Positions 36,336 to 44,204 of a stretch of 64,000 nt of DNA are shown piece after piece (positions within the stretch are counted from its first letter, which is position 1; each line of letters starts with the position of its first letter). A program made the position numbers and the translations under genes. The DNA is from Subtercola boreus (GTDB taxonomy: Bacteria > Actinomycetota > Actinomycetes > Actinomycetales > Microbacteriaceae): assembly GCF_003399635.1 (NCBI RefSeq), contig NZ_NBXB01000011.1, forward strand, positions 248,001-312,000, read 5' to 3'. The notes under the pieces were generated by a model. It made no database searches, had not been told where the DNA came from, and saw only the letters and a program-made list of their open reading frames with translations.

Positions 36336-36375
36336 GACGGCCCAGCTCTCGGGAAGACGGCCTAGCTCTCGTGAA
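36336..36375. repeat. 20-bp tandem duplication upstream of terD
   Basis: gacggcccagctctcgggaa and gacggcctagctctcgtgaa are adjacent, with 18 of 20 bases identical. The surrounding 36264-36514 gap otherwise shows only the terD ribosome-binding site. Confidence 0.75.
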
Positions 36376-36514
36376 CATGTGGAGCCGCACATCCGCCACC
36401 TCGTTCTGCACGCCGCCGCTGACCGTCATCTCAGGCAGCACGTCCATAATGGAGTGATCGATTCCGTGGCCTGAACGGCCCGCCGGCACAGGATCCAGAA
36501 GGAGCATCGACGCG

Positions 36515-37093
36515 ATGGCAGGACTCAGCCTCTCCAAAGGCACCAATCTCTCGCTCACGAAGACCAGCCCGGGGCTGACGATTGCGACAGTAGGTCTCGG
36601 TTGGGATCCGCGCACCACAGCCGGCGAGCAGTTCGACCTGGATGCCTCCGCCATGCTGGTGGCGGCGAACGGCAAGATCCGGTCGAGTGACGACTTCATC
36701 TTCTACAACCAGATGTCGACGCCCGACGGCTCCGTCGTGCACCAAGGCGACAACCGCACGGGCGAGGGCGACGGCGACGACGAGCAGATCGTGATCGACC
36801 TCGCCGCGGTCGCCCCGGACGTGGAACGGATCATCATCGCGGTCTCGATCCACGACGCAGACAACCGTCGCCAGAACTTCGGCCAGGTGCGTTCCGCCTT
36901 CTGCCGGGTGCTCGACCAGGACCTGGAGGAGATCGTGCGCTACGACCTCACCGAAGACGCGGCGCGCGAGACGGCGATGCTCTTCGCGGAGATCTACCGC
37001 AACAACGGCGAATGGAAGTTCCGTGCCGTCGGTCAGGGCTACGAGACCGGCCTCGCCGGCATCGCGAAGGACTTCGGCGTCCCCCTGGACTGA
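36515..37093 (+). CDS. terD: TerD-family tellurium/stress protein
   Basis: The 192-residue protein matches the TerD fold: MAGLSLSKGTNLSLTK, IATVGLGWDPR, GEQFDLDASAMLV, FIFYNQMSTPDGSV, GDDEQIVIDLAAV and the Ca-binding IHDADNRRQNFGQV. TerD proteins bind calcium and appear in stress-response (tellurite, phage, DNA damage) clusters. Here it is a single gene without terC, terB or terZ. The start is ATG 36515 behind AAGGAG. It is convergent with the next gene, only 17 bp apart. Confidence 0.92.
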   Translation: MAGLSLSKGTNLSLTKTSPGLTIATVGLGWDPRTTAGEQFDLDASAMLVAANGKIRSSDDFIFYNQMSTPDGSVVHQGDNRTGEGDGDDEQIVIDLAAVAPDVERIIIAVSIHDADNRRQNFGQVRSAFCRVLDQDLEEIVRYDLTEDAARETAMLFAEIYRNNGEWKFRAVGQGYETGLAGIAKDFGVPLD

Positions 37094-37110
37094 CCCCGGT
37101 CTCCTCCGGG

Positions 37111-37791
37111 TCACCACTTCTCGTTGATGACGCGGAGCCAGGCGCGGAACGCCGGCCAGCGGCCGTGCAGGGCGTAGGCCACGCCGACGAGCGCGAGCAG
37201 CGGGAACACCGCGGTGCTGAACCGCACTCCGACGAGGGCGATCTCCTGGACCGGCACGAAGAGCAGCGCCAGCCCCACGGCCCAGACGACGGGCACCGGC
37301 AGGAGCACCCACCGCGCCGGCCCGTGCAGGATGCCCGCCCGCACGATGGCGACGGCAGCGACCGCGGAGGCGACGAGCCCCAGGATGCCGACCGACTGGA
37401 ACACCCAGCCGCCGAAGATCGCTGCGGGAGTGCCCGCCGCAGCCACAACCGCTGACGGGTCGGAGGCGACCGGGGTCACGATGCCTGCGATTCCGAGCAC
37501 GAGGTCGTGGATGCCGAAGACGAACAGCGCCACCCGCCCCACGCCGGAGTCGCCGACGATGCTGCGCTCGCCGGGCACGCCGAAGGCGAGGATGCCACAG
37601 GCGACGGCGAACACCATCCACACCACCAGCTGCGCGCCGGGGATGCGCGGCCAGCCCGGATCGATGGTGCCGACCAGCGGGTAGAGCATGGCCAGCACGA
37701 TGCCGAGCCCGCCGAGGAGGGTGGTGCGGGCCGTGCCTGTGACGCCGGCCGAGCTGGCGGCGCGGATGCCCTGCGGTGCTTCTCGGCTCAC
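37111..37791 (-). CDS. Integral membrane protein, about six helices, function unknown
   Basis: The 226-residue protein has hydrophobic segments at about 24-42, 55-72, 86-108, 124-150, 155-175 and 178-200. It starts at GTG 37791 behind GAGGGAG. No family motif is recognised. The gene is convergent with terD. Confidence 0.65.
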   Translation of the reverse strand: MSREAPQGIRAASSAGVTGTARTTLLGGLGIVLAMLYPLVGTIDPGWPRIPGAQLVVWMVFAVACGILAFGVPGERSIVGDSGVGRVALFVFGIHDLVLGIAGIVTPVASDPSAVVAAAGTPAAIFGGWVFQSVGILGLVASAVAAVAIVRAGILHGPARWVLLPVPVVWAVGLALLFVPVQEIALVGVRFSTAVFPLLALVGVAYALHGRWPAFRAWLRVINEKW

Positions 37792-38053
37792 AACGTGCTC
37801 CCTCGTGTCGACCCTGACGCCCCCAGCGTAGGGGATCGAGGGCCGGGCGCGGAGGGCGGCCGCCGCTCGGGGCTACGCTGTCGCGGCGCGGGGGCAGCCG
37901 GCCGGGCGGCGACGCGCCCGCGCGAATGCCGCAACGCCTTCGGCGAAAGGGCGGGGCAGGGAACGGAGCAGGTGGGATCCTTCCTGGGTCGTCGGATGAC
38001 CGGGGCGAGCGTCATCCGGAGCGAGGGCGCGCGCCGCAGACGGCCCGGCAGCC

Positions 38054-38230
38054 TCAGCCGCGCAGGCCTTCGCCGGTCGCGCGGATGCTATCGAGTTCGT
38101 CCTGCAGCTCGCGCTTCGCGGGATCCGGCGCTGGATCGGGCGCCGGCGCGGAGGCGGGCGTCGACGCCGACTCGGTGTCGGTGTGGGCGTCGGTGTTGGT
38201 GTCGGTTTCGGTCGGCTCGGGGTCTGTCAT
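38054..38230 (-). CDS. Small acidic protein, 58 residues
   Basis: This short ORF starts at ATG 38230 behind GAGAGGA and ends at 38054. It begins MTDPEPTETDTNTDAHTDTE, continues Ala/Pro-rich and ends PAKRELQDELDSIRATGEGLRG. The charged amphipathic C-terminal segment looks like a short helix. TAGCGT lies further upstream on the same strand. Function unknown. The remaining 37792-38053 and 38231-38336 sequence shows no gene. Confidence 0.5.
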   Translation of the reverse strand: MTDPEPTETDTNTDAHTDTESASTPASAPAPDPAPDPAKRELQDELDSIRATGEGLRG

Positions 38231-38336
38231 CGGAGTTCCTCTCGTCGCGGGCGGCGCGAAAGCCGCATTCGCACCACGCTACGCCGCATCGCGACAGCAT
38301 CGCAGGGGGGTTGCACGGCAGCCGGCCGAGCTCAGC

Positions 38337-39377
38337 TCAGCGCGCCGTCGCGTACAGCGTCGCGTCTGACGGCTCGAACGAGAACCAGACGCTCGACCCC
38401 GGCGTGACGTCGAGGTCGGCGACCAGTGCTGGGGCGACATCCGCTGCCAGGTCGTCGGTGCCGAGGCGCACCAGATCGCCGCGGGGTTCGAGATCACGCA
38501 CCACGCGTCGCAGGGAGTTCGCGGTGCCAGCGGGACGTTCGCCTGAGACGCGGATGCCCGACGGCCGGATCGCAGCCGTGCAGGCGGTGCCGGGCGTGAC
38601 GCCCGTCGGCCCGGGCAGCTGCAACTCGTCGCCGGCTGCCGTGCGCATCCCTCGGGCGGTCCGGATGCCCGCCAGCACGTTCAGCCCGGCGATCCCGGCC
38701 GTGAAGGGGTCCCGCGGTTGCTCGAGCACGCTGCGGGTGGGGCCGTCTTCGACGACGTGCCCCCTGTCGATGACGATCACGCGGTCGGCGAGGGTGAAGG
38801 CGTCGAGCACGTCGTGCGTGACGATGATGGCCGTGCGGGATTCGAGAACGCGGCGGAGCATCCGGCGGATCGCGGGCGCGACGGCCACATCGAGGGCGGC
38901 CATCGGCTCGTCGAGGAGCAGCAGCCGTGGTTCCGCGGCGAGGGCGCGTGCCACCGCGATTCGTTGAGCCTGGCCGCCGGAGAGCTGCGCGGGCTTGCGG
39001 GTCTCGAACTCCGAGGCATCCACCTCGGCCAGCCACCGCCTGGCGGTGCGAAAAGCGTCCGCGCGTTTCACGCCGGCGCTGGTCGGGCCAAATGCCACGT
39101 TGTTCAGCACGCTGAGATGCGGGAAGAGAAGGGCCTCCTGGGCGAGCAGCGAGATGCCTCGCGCGTGCGGCGGGGTGAAGACGCGACCCCGGAACAGCGT
39201 CTCGCCGCCCAGCACCGCCTCGCCAGCATCCGGCGTGATCAGTCCCGCGATGAGGTTCAGCAGCGTCGACTTGCCGGCCCCGTTCGGGCCGAGCACCGCG
39301 AGCGTCTCGCCTTCTGCCAGCTCGAACGAGACGTCGAATCCGCGGCGGGCGACGGTCGCGCTGAAGGTGAACCTCAC
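38337..39377 (-). CDS. modC: Molybdate ABC transporter, ATP-binding subunit
   Basis: The 346-residue protein has Walker [10 protein letters not shown] (30-38), signature LSGGQAQR (132-139), Walker B RLLLLDEP (151-158) and H-loop TAIIVTHD. After about residue 280 a TOBE-like domain ([17 protein letters not shown] onward) binds oxyanion or regulates transport. It energises ModB. The start overlaps the modB stop by four bases. Fourth gene of modE-modA-modB-modC. Confidence 0.9.
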   Translation of the reverse strand: MRFTFSATVARRGFDVSFELAEGETLAVLGPNGAGKSTLLNLIAGLITPDAGEAVLGGETLFRGRVFTPPHARGISLLAQEALLFPHLSVLNNVAFGPTSAGVKRADAFRTARRWLAEVDASEFETRKPAQLSGGQAQRIAVARALAAEPRLLLLDEPMAALDVAVAPAIRRMLRRVLESRTAIIVTHDVLDAFTLADRVIVIDRGHVVEDGPTRSVLEQPRDPFTAGIAGLNVLAGIRTARGMRTAAGDELQLPGPTGVTPGTACTAAIRPSGIRVSGERPAGTANSLRRVVRDLEPRGDLVRLGTDDLAADVAPALVADLDVTPGSSVWFSFEPSDATLYATAR

Positions 39378-40192
39378 AGCAGCCCACCTCCCGCGCGGGT
39401 GCGGGAGCCCGCCTGGTGGGCGAGGCCGACGACGAGAACGGCGACGGCGACCAGCACGAGGGCGAGGGCGACGGCGGTGTCCGGATCGGTCTCCCGCTGC
39501 AGATAGATCTCGAGTGGCAGGGTGCGGGTGACGCCCTGCAGGCTGCCGGCGAAGGTGAGGGTGGCCCCGAACTCACCCAGGGCCCGGGCGAACGAGAGCA
39601 CCGATCCTGAGACGAGCGCGGGCAGCACGAGGGGGAGCGTGATGCGCCGCAGTACCGTCGTCGGGCCGGCCCCGAGCGTGGCAGCGACGGCTTCGTACCG
39701 CGTGCCGACCGTACGGAGCGCCCCTTCGAGGCTGAGCACGAGAAAGGGCAGGGCGACGAAGGTCTGGGCGAGCACCACGGCAGTCGTCGAGAAGGCGATC
39801 TGGATGCCGAGAACGTTCATCGGCTCACGCAGCAGCCCCTGGCGGCCGAAGGTGTAGAGCAGCGCGATGCCGCCCACCACGGGAGGCAGCACGAGGGGCA
39901 GGAGCACCAGGGAGCGCGCGATCCGCTGCCCCGGGAAGGAGGTGCGGGCCAGCACCAGTGCCATCGGCACGCCGAAGACGATGCAGAGTGCTGTCGCGGC
40001 CGCGCTCGTCCGGAGGCTGAGCAGCAGGGCATCCACTGACGACTCGGAGGTGATCAGCGGGATGAACTCACCCCAGTTGACACGCACGACCATCGCCACC
40101 AGCGGCAGCACCACGAAGAGGGCGCCGATGATGGCGATGGCGAGGATCCAGCGGGGAACGGACCCCGGGCCCGAGGATGCGATGCGCGGCAC
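39374..40192 (-). CDS. modB: Molybdate ABC transporter, permease
   Basis: The 272-residue protein has about six membrane helices and the EAA loop [28 protein letters not shown], which docks onto the ATPase. The [18 protein letters not shown] and [16 protein letters not shown] segments are typical of ModB. It begins 9 bases after modA. Confidence 0.92.
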   Translation of the reverse strand: MPRIASSGPGSVPRWILAIAIIGALFVVLPLVAMVVRVNWGEFIPLITSESSVDALLLSLRTSAAATALCIVFGVPMALVLARTSFPGQRIARSLVLLPLVLPPVVGGIALLYTFGRQGLLREPMNVLGIQIAFSTTAVVLAQTFVALPFLVLSLEGALRTVGTRYEAVAATLGAGPTTVLRRITLPLVLPALVSGSVLSFARALGEFGATLTFAGSLQGVTRTLPLEIYLQRETDPDTAVALALVLVAVAVLVVGLAHQAGSRTRAGGGLL

Positions 40193-40201
40193 GGGCAGCC
40201 G

Positions 40202-41044
40202 TTACGGCTTGCCGAACCCGGCAGTGGTGAGCACGGCCTGGCCGTCGGTGCCGGTCACGTAGTCGATGAACGCCTGGGCGAGCTCGGGGCTCTTCGTGGC
40301 GCTGAGAGCAGCGATCGGGTACGTGTTCACGGCTGTGCTCGACTCGGCGAAGGGGACGCCCTCGACGGTGTTGCCAGCGCCCTGCACATCGGTCGCGTAG
40401 ACGAGACCGGCATCGGCCTCGCCCGAGCTGACCTTGCCGAGCACGTCGGTGACGGCCGACTCCTCGCTCACAGCGGGGATGGTGACGCCGGTCGCGGTCT
40501 CGATGGTGACCGTCGCCGCACCGCACGGCACGGCCGGAGCGCAGATCACGGTCGTGATGTCGGGGTTCGCAAGATCCTGGAACGTCTTCACCCCGGCCGG
40601 GTTGCCGGGTGGGGTCGCGATCTCGAGGATGTTCGTGGCGAAGTTCACCGGGGTGCCGCTCACCAGCGTGGTGGTGGTGAGCTTGGTCATGTTCTTGGTG
40701 TCGGCCGAGGCGAACACGTCGGCTGGGGCGCCGCCGGTGATCTGCGTGACGAGGTCGGAGGAGCCGGCGAAGCTGAAGGTCACCGTCGTGCCCGGGTTCG
40801 CGGCCTCGAAGTCGGTGCCGAGCTTCGTGAAGGTCGCCTTCAGCGAGGCGGCGGCGAAGACCGTGATGGTGCCGGCGGGTGCGGTCGTCGCGGCGGCGCT
40901 CGCCGAAGCACCCGGTGTGCTCGTGCCGGCTGCGGTTCCCGCGGACGTGCCGGCGCAGGCCGCTTCACCTGTCAGAACGGCTGCCGCCATCACGAGGGCT
41001 GCGAGGTTTCGCAGGGAGCTTCTTCTCGTCGCTGTGCTTCTCAC
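40202..41044 (-). CDS. modA: Molybdate-binding lipoprotein
   Basis: The 280-residue protein has a lipoprotein signal ending VLTGEAAC (Cys at about 30), a Thr/Ser/Ala spacer and the ModA domain: ITVFAAASLKATFTKLG, FSFAGSSDLVTQI, PADVFASADTKNM and VSSGEADAGLVYATDV. It captures molybdate or tungstate outside the membrane for ModBC. The GTG start overlaps the regulator's TGA by four bases. Confidence 0.92.
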   Translation of the reverse strand: MRSTATRRSSLRNLAALVMAAAVLTGEAACAGTSAGTAAGTSTPGASASAAATTAPAGTITVFAAASLKATFTKLGTDFEAANPGTTVTFSFAGSSDLVTQITGGAPADVFASADTKNMTKLTTTTLVSGTPVNFATNILEIATPPGNPAGVKTFQDLANPDITTVICAPAVPCGAATVTIETATGVTIPAVSEESAVTDVLGKVSSGEADAGLVYATDVQGAGNTVEGVPFAESSTAVNTYPIAALSATKSPELAQAFIDYVTGTDGQAVLTTAGFGKP

Positions 41045-41454
41045 GTGTTCTGAACCTTCCCTGAGGGGGTTTCAACGATCACCGTGGTGGCTTTCACCAC
41101 GGCTACAGCAATGGAGCCGAGTTCGAGACCCAATTCCCGGACGGCCTCGCTCGACATGAGCGAGACCACCCGGTGGGGCCCGCACTGGAGCTCCACCTGG
41201 GCCATCACCCTGTCCATGGTGATCTCGGTGACGAGACCCACGAAGCGGTTGCGGGCCGAGCGGCCGATGTCGGAGGGGTCTTCGGGCAGCACCGCGTTCT
41301 TCCGGGCGAGCTGCGCCAGCTCGAAGCCGTCGACGACGGTGCGCGCCGACTCGTCCCTGCTGCTGGTGAGAACCCCGTTCTCGATCCAGCGGCGAACAGT
41401 GTCATCGCTCACCCCGAGGTAGTGGGCGGCATCCCGTATCCGTATCTGCGACAT
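41041..41454 (-). CDS. Molybdenum-responsive regulator: MerR-type HTH fused to a Mop/TOBE domain
   Basis: The 137-residue protein has an N-terminal excisionase/MerR-like HTH (MSQIRIRDAAHYLGVSDDTV then RRWIENGVL) and a C-terminal single Mop/TOBE domain (SARNRFVGLVTEITMDRVMA, then VELQCGPHRVVSLMSSEAV). The second domain is the molybdate-binding module of ModE, here on a different HTH from E. coli ModE. It heads the mod operon and is coupled to modA. The ATG at 41454 lies 7 bases behind TAGAAT on the minus strand; an ATG at 41463 would overlap that box. Confidence 0.85.
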   Translation of the reverse strand: MSQIRIRDAAHYLGVSDDTVRRWIENGVLTSSRDESARTVVDGFELAQLARKNAVLPEDPSDIGRSARNRFVGLVTEITMDRVMAQVELQCGPHRVVSLMSSEAVRELGLELGSIAVAVVKATTVIVETPSGKVQNT

Positions 41455-41461
41455 AGAAACC

Positions 41462-41467
41462 ATTCTA
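41462..41467 (-). promoter_or_regulatory. -10 box of the mod operon
   Basis: TAGAAT on the minus strand ends 7 bases before the regulator's ATG at 41454, which suggests leaderless initiation. Confidence 0.45.
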
Positions 41468-41571
41468 TTTCCGCAAAGACGGATGGCGGGCCACTTCTCG
41501 GGCACGTCTACCGGTCGGCGCCGATCGTGTACACCCCGTGCGCGGATATACGCCCGAACAAAGGACGCAGC

Positions 41572-41577
41572 TATACT
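41572..41577 (+). promoter_or_regulatory. -10 box for the 112-residue small protein gene
   Basis: TATACT, the best -10 match in this region, lies 70 bases upstream of ATG 41648, leaving a leader of about 65 bases. Confidence 0.45.
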
Positions 41578-41647
41578 TCTACCGCTCAGCGAACACAACC
41601 TGTCTGGGTCATCCGGACGCAGCCGGCACCGTCGAAATGGAGCGTTC

Positions 41648-41986
41648 ATGGGAACCTTCACCTACAACACAGGCCTCAAGGTCGACTTTGACGACCGCGT
41701 GCTGGCGCACATCCAGATCGTCGTCGGGGCGAAGCTCCGCCGGGGTGAGCCGCTCTACTTCAGCTGGCGGGATGACGACGGGGTCGGCGACGGACGCACG
41801 ACGGTGTGGCTCCACCCGTCGATGCCGCTCGTCTACAAGTACTTCGGCAGCAAGATGCCGCGCATCAATCCGTCCTGGGTCGAGATACTCGCGGAATCCG
41901 CGAACACCGCAGGCGGGCTGCGGCTGCTGCCCGAACCCGAGGTTCCCTCCGCGGCCGCCTCGCCCCTGAAGGTGCACGCTTCCTGA
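41648..41986 (+). CDS. Conserved small protein (DUF7882-like)
   Basis: The 112-residue soluble protein begins MGTFTYNTGLKVDFDDRVLA and contains LYFSWRDDDGVGDGRTTVWL and INPSWVEILAESANT. I associate this pattern with small proteins recurrent in Microbacteriaceae (sometimes mislabelled as ligase fragments). The family link is from memory and uncertain. No activity is known. Its stop overlaps the next start (TGATG), so the two are co-translated. Confidence 0.65.
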   Translation: MGTFTYNTGLKVDFDDRVLAHIQIVVGAKLRRGEPLYFSWRDDDGVGDGRTTVWLHPSMPLVYKYFGSKMPRINPSWVEILAESANTAGGLRLLPEPEVPSAAASPLKVHAS

Positions 41987-42246
41987 TGAAACGCATCAAC
42001 ATCATCTACGGCGGCGAGACCTACAGCATCGGCGACCGCGAACTCGACGATGTGCTCGCCGACATCGCTTCCGGCCTCGCCGCAACCGAACCCCAGTGGC
42101 TGTCAGTGAACTATGGCGAGGGCGTGCCCCGCAAGGCGCTGCTGCTGCTCACGGCGGGCGTCGACATCGCGGTCATCCCGGTTCCCGGGTTCAACGAGGA
42201 TGCGAACCAGGTCTCCGACGAGCCGCCGCCGCCGCGCGCCCGCTGA
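41986..42246 (+). CDS. Small conserved protein, partner of the DUF7882-like gene
   Basis: The 86-residue protein reads MKRINIIYGGETYSIGDREL, then DDVLADIASG, and ends in a Pro/Arg tail (DEPPPPRAR). The start shares one base with the upstream stop. No recognised domain; a short beta-rich fold is likely. A pyrimidine-rich repeat follows immediately. Confidence 0.6.
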   Translation: MKRINIIYGGETYSIGDRELDDVLADIASGLAATEPQWLSVNYGEGVPRKALLLLTAGVDIAVIPVPGFNEDANQVSDEPPPPRAR

Positions 42247-42255
42247 GCCCCCCTT

Positions 42256-42297
42256 CGCTCCTCTCTTACCGCTCCTCTCTTACCGCTCCTCTCTCAC
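42256..42297. repeat. 14-bp tandem repeat (3 units) in a pyrimidine tract
   Basis: cgctcctctcttac occurs twice exactly and once as cgctcctctctcac, followed by more C/T sequence to 42325. The tract abuts the truncated SDR gene. Confidence 0.85.
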
Positions 42298-42328
42298 TCC
42301 TTCTCTTTCTCCCTGTCTCACCCTGTGA

Positions 42329-42733
42329 GAAGCGCTCGTCGCATTGGCGGTCGAGGCCGGCGGCCAGCTCGACGCCTTCATCGCGAACGCCGGCATCGCC
42401 CAGGTCGAGTCGCTGCTCGACTACAGAAGCTCCGACTTCGACACGATCTTCGACGTGAACGTGAAGGGCGCGTTCAACAGCTACCGCGCGGCGGCCCGTC
42501 AGCTCATCGCGCAGGGTTCCAGCGGCAAGATCGTGGGCGCGGCATCCATCGTCGCGTTCCGTCCGTTCGCGTTCCTGGGGCCGTACTCGGCCACCAAGTG
42601 GGCCGTGCGCGGCCTGACGCAGGCGGCCGCCATGGAGTGGGCCGAGCACAGGATCACGGTGAACGCCTACAGCCCGGGCATCGTCGGTACGGCCATGTGG
42701 GACCTCATCGACGGCGGGATCCAGTTCTCGTAG
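42329..42733 (+). pseudogene. Short-chain dehydrogenase remnant lacking its N-terminus
   Basis: The frame opens directly after a stop (TGA 42326) and reads [17 protein letters not shown], then IANAG, with the SDR NAG motif, the catalytic tetrad as N ([12 protein letters not shown]), S (GAASIVAF) and YSATK, and [12 protein letters not shown]. The Rossmann GxxxGIG region (about 80 residues) is missing, and the C-terminus stops about 50 residues early after IQFS. The best start is TTG 42344 with no ribosome-binding site. It is almost certainly inactive. It resembles acetoin/diacetyl reductase-type SDRs. Confidence 0.8.
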
Positions 42734-42770
42734 CCGCCCGCCACCTCTTACACGCCCGCCACCTCCTCTT

Positions 42771-42832
42771 GTGAGACAGTTGCGGACACGTGAGACTCAT
42801 GTGCGAGTCTCACGTGTCCGCAGCTGTCTCAC
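42771..42832. repeat. Intergenic dyad element, near-perfect (62 bp)
   Basis: Two 28-bp arms (starting gtgagacagttgcggacac) pair with a single mismatch around a 6-base loop (atgtgc). It lies between the convergent SDR remnant and the Eis gene. It is the most stable hairpin in the window. Confidence 0.9.
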
Positions 42833-42881
42833 GAAGGGGGCGAGGGCGAGGGCGGGGGCGGAGGGAGGGGAGCGGCAGGGA

Positions 42882-44192
42882 TCAGAAGTGGGTGATGCCG
42901 TAGACGGGGGCGACCGGGGCGAGCAGGGTGCCGAGGCGGCGGGCGGCGCCGGGGGTGTGCTCGGTGAGGCGTCCGGCCGCGAGGAGCGTGAGAGGGTCGA
43001 CCCCGCCGAGGTACAGCGAGCCGAGTTCCGGGGCGTCGAGCGTGAGGTCGGGGTCGGGGTCGGGGCCGGCGACCCGCGTGACCTCGGCCCGGGCATCCGC
43101 GACCCGCAGGCGGAATGTGCCCGCCGCGTACCCGAGCGCATCCGTGACCCGCAGCACGACCTCGCCTGAGGCGCTGGGCAGGTAGCCGCGCGCTTCGAAG
43201 GCGGCGGGAACGTCGAGCACGCGGAGCCAGAGCCAGTCCTCGACGAAGGTCTGCGTGACCGAACGCCAGTCGGCGAGGGCCCAGCGGAGGGGATCGTTGG
43301 CGGGGGCGGTCTCCCAGTCGACGCGGCCGGAGAGGTCGATGGAGGCGAGGAAGTCCCAGAGGCCGAGGTAGGCGCTGTCGGTGGTCGCGACGAGGTCGAG
43401 AACCTCGAGCGTGCGCGGGCTGCCGTTCTCGCGCGACCGGTAGGAGACGTAGCCGTCGGGGTTGCCGGAGTCGTCGTAGTGCGCGGCGGCGTAGACGGAG
43501 AGGTCGGGCTGGCCGCTGTCGGTGAGTTCTCCGGAGTTCCGCGGCCAGGTGGCGGCGTGACGGTCGACAGAGCCCGGGTTTGCGGCGTGGAAGCGGGCGA
43601 AGACCGCGGGGGCGAGGCGGGCGAGCTCGGGCAGGTCGATGTACTCCGAGCGTCCTGCCGGGGGAACGAGCATCCGGAACCGCTCGTCGGTGCTCACGGT
43701 CACGTGGGAGACGGTCGAGGCCACGCCGAAACCGAAACGGCGGTAGATGGTGGCCTCGGAGACGGTGAGCGCGGCGAGCGGGAAGCCGGCGTCGGATGCC
43801 CGGCGGAGGTTCTCGGTCATCATCGCGCGCAGCAGGCCGCGGCGGCGGTGCGTCGGCCGCACGGTCACGTTCGAGATGAGGTGGGTGGGCAGCAGGTCGG
43901 CCGCGCCGACGTTGAGGGTCGCGGTGTAGGAGGCGAAGGTGGCGACAGGCGAGGGGGTGGCCGCGGCTTCCGTCAGGTCGGCCGGGTGTCCAGCCAGGTA
44001 CGCGCCGGTGAGCTGTCGCCCGTCGGCCACCAGGCGGGCCGCGGCGGCCGAGGTGCCCGCCGAATCGAGCCTGTTGTCGTGGAAGCCCCGGCGCTCGGCG
44101 TCGAGCCAGACAGCCGTGTCGGGTTCGGCCGATCCGTCGGCGGCGACAGCGGCGGGGAAGGTGCGGAACGTGTACTCGTCGGTGGTGCCCAT
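42882..44192 (-). CDS. Eis-like GNAT N-acetyltransferase
   Basis: The 436-residue protein has the three-part Eis architecture: an N-terminal GNAT domain with the acetyl-CoA loop VRPTHRRRGLLRAMM (111-125), a second GNAT-like domain, and a C-terminal SCP2-like domain. It ends in Phe (ITHF), as Eis proteins do, where the terminal carboxylate is catalytic. Relatives acetylate aminoglycosides, lysines or other amines. A TAGCCT box on the minus strand ends 6 bases before the ATG, inside the end of the upstream DUF2207-like gene. Confidence 0.87.
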   Translation of the reverse strand: MGTTDEYTFRTFPAAVAADGSAEPDTAVWLDAERRGFHDNRLDSAGTSAAAARLVADGRQLTGAYLAGHPADLTEAAATPSPVATFASYTATLNVGAADLLPTHLISNVTVRPTHRRRGLLRAMMTENLRRASDAGFPLAALTVSEATIYRRFGFGVASTVSHVTVSTDERFRMLVPPAGRSEYIDLPELARLAPAVFARFHAANPGSVDRHAATWPRNSGELTDSGQPDLSVYAAAHYDDSGNPDGYVSYRSRENGSPRTLEVLDLVATTDSAYLGLWDFLASIDLSGRVDWETAPANDPLRWALADWRSVTQTFVEDWLWLRVLDVPAAFEARGYLPSASGEVVLRVTDALGYAAGTFRLRVADARAEVTRVAGPDPDPDLTLDAPELGSLYLGGVDPLTLLAAGRLTEHTPGAARRLGTLLAPVAPVYGITHF

Positions 44193-44198
44193 CTCTTC

Positions 44199-44204
44199 AG
44201 GCTA
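44199..44204 (-). promoter_or_regulatory. -10 box for the eis-like gene
   Basis: TAGCCT on the minus strand, then GAAGAG, then ATG 44192. The box overlaps the stop of the DUF2207-like gene. Confidence 0.35.

Noticed and set aside
36356-36474. Short plus-strand frame ending EPHIRHLVLHAAADRHLRQ... before terD
   Set aside because: No start with a ribosome-binding site and no recognisable domain; it may be chance openness.
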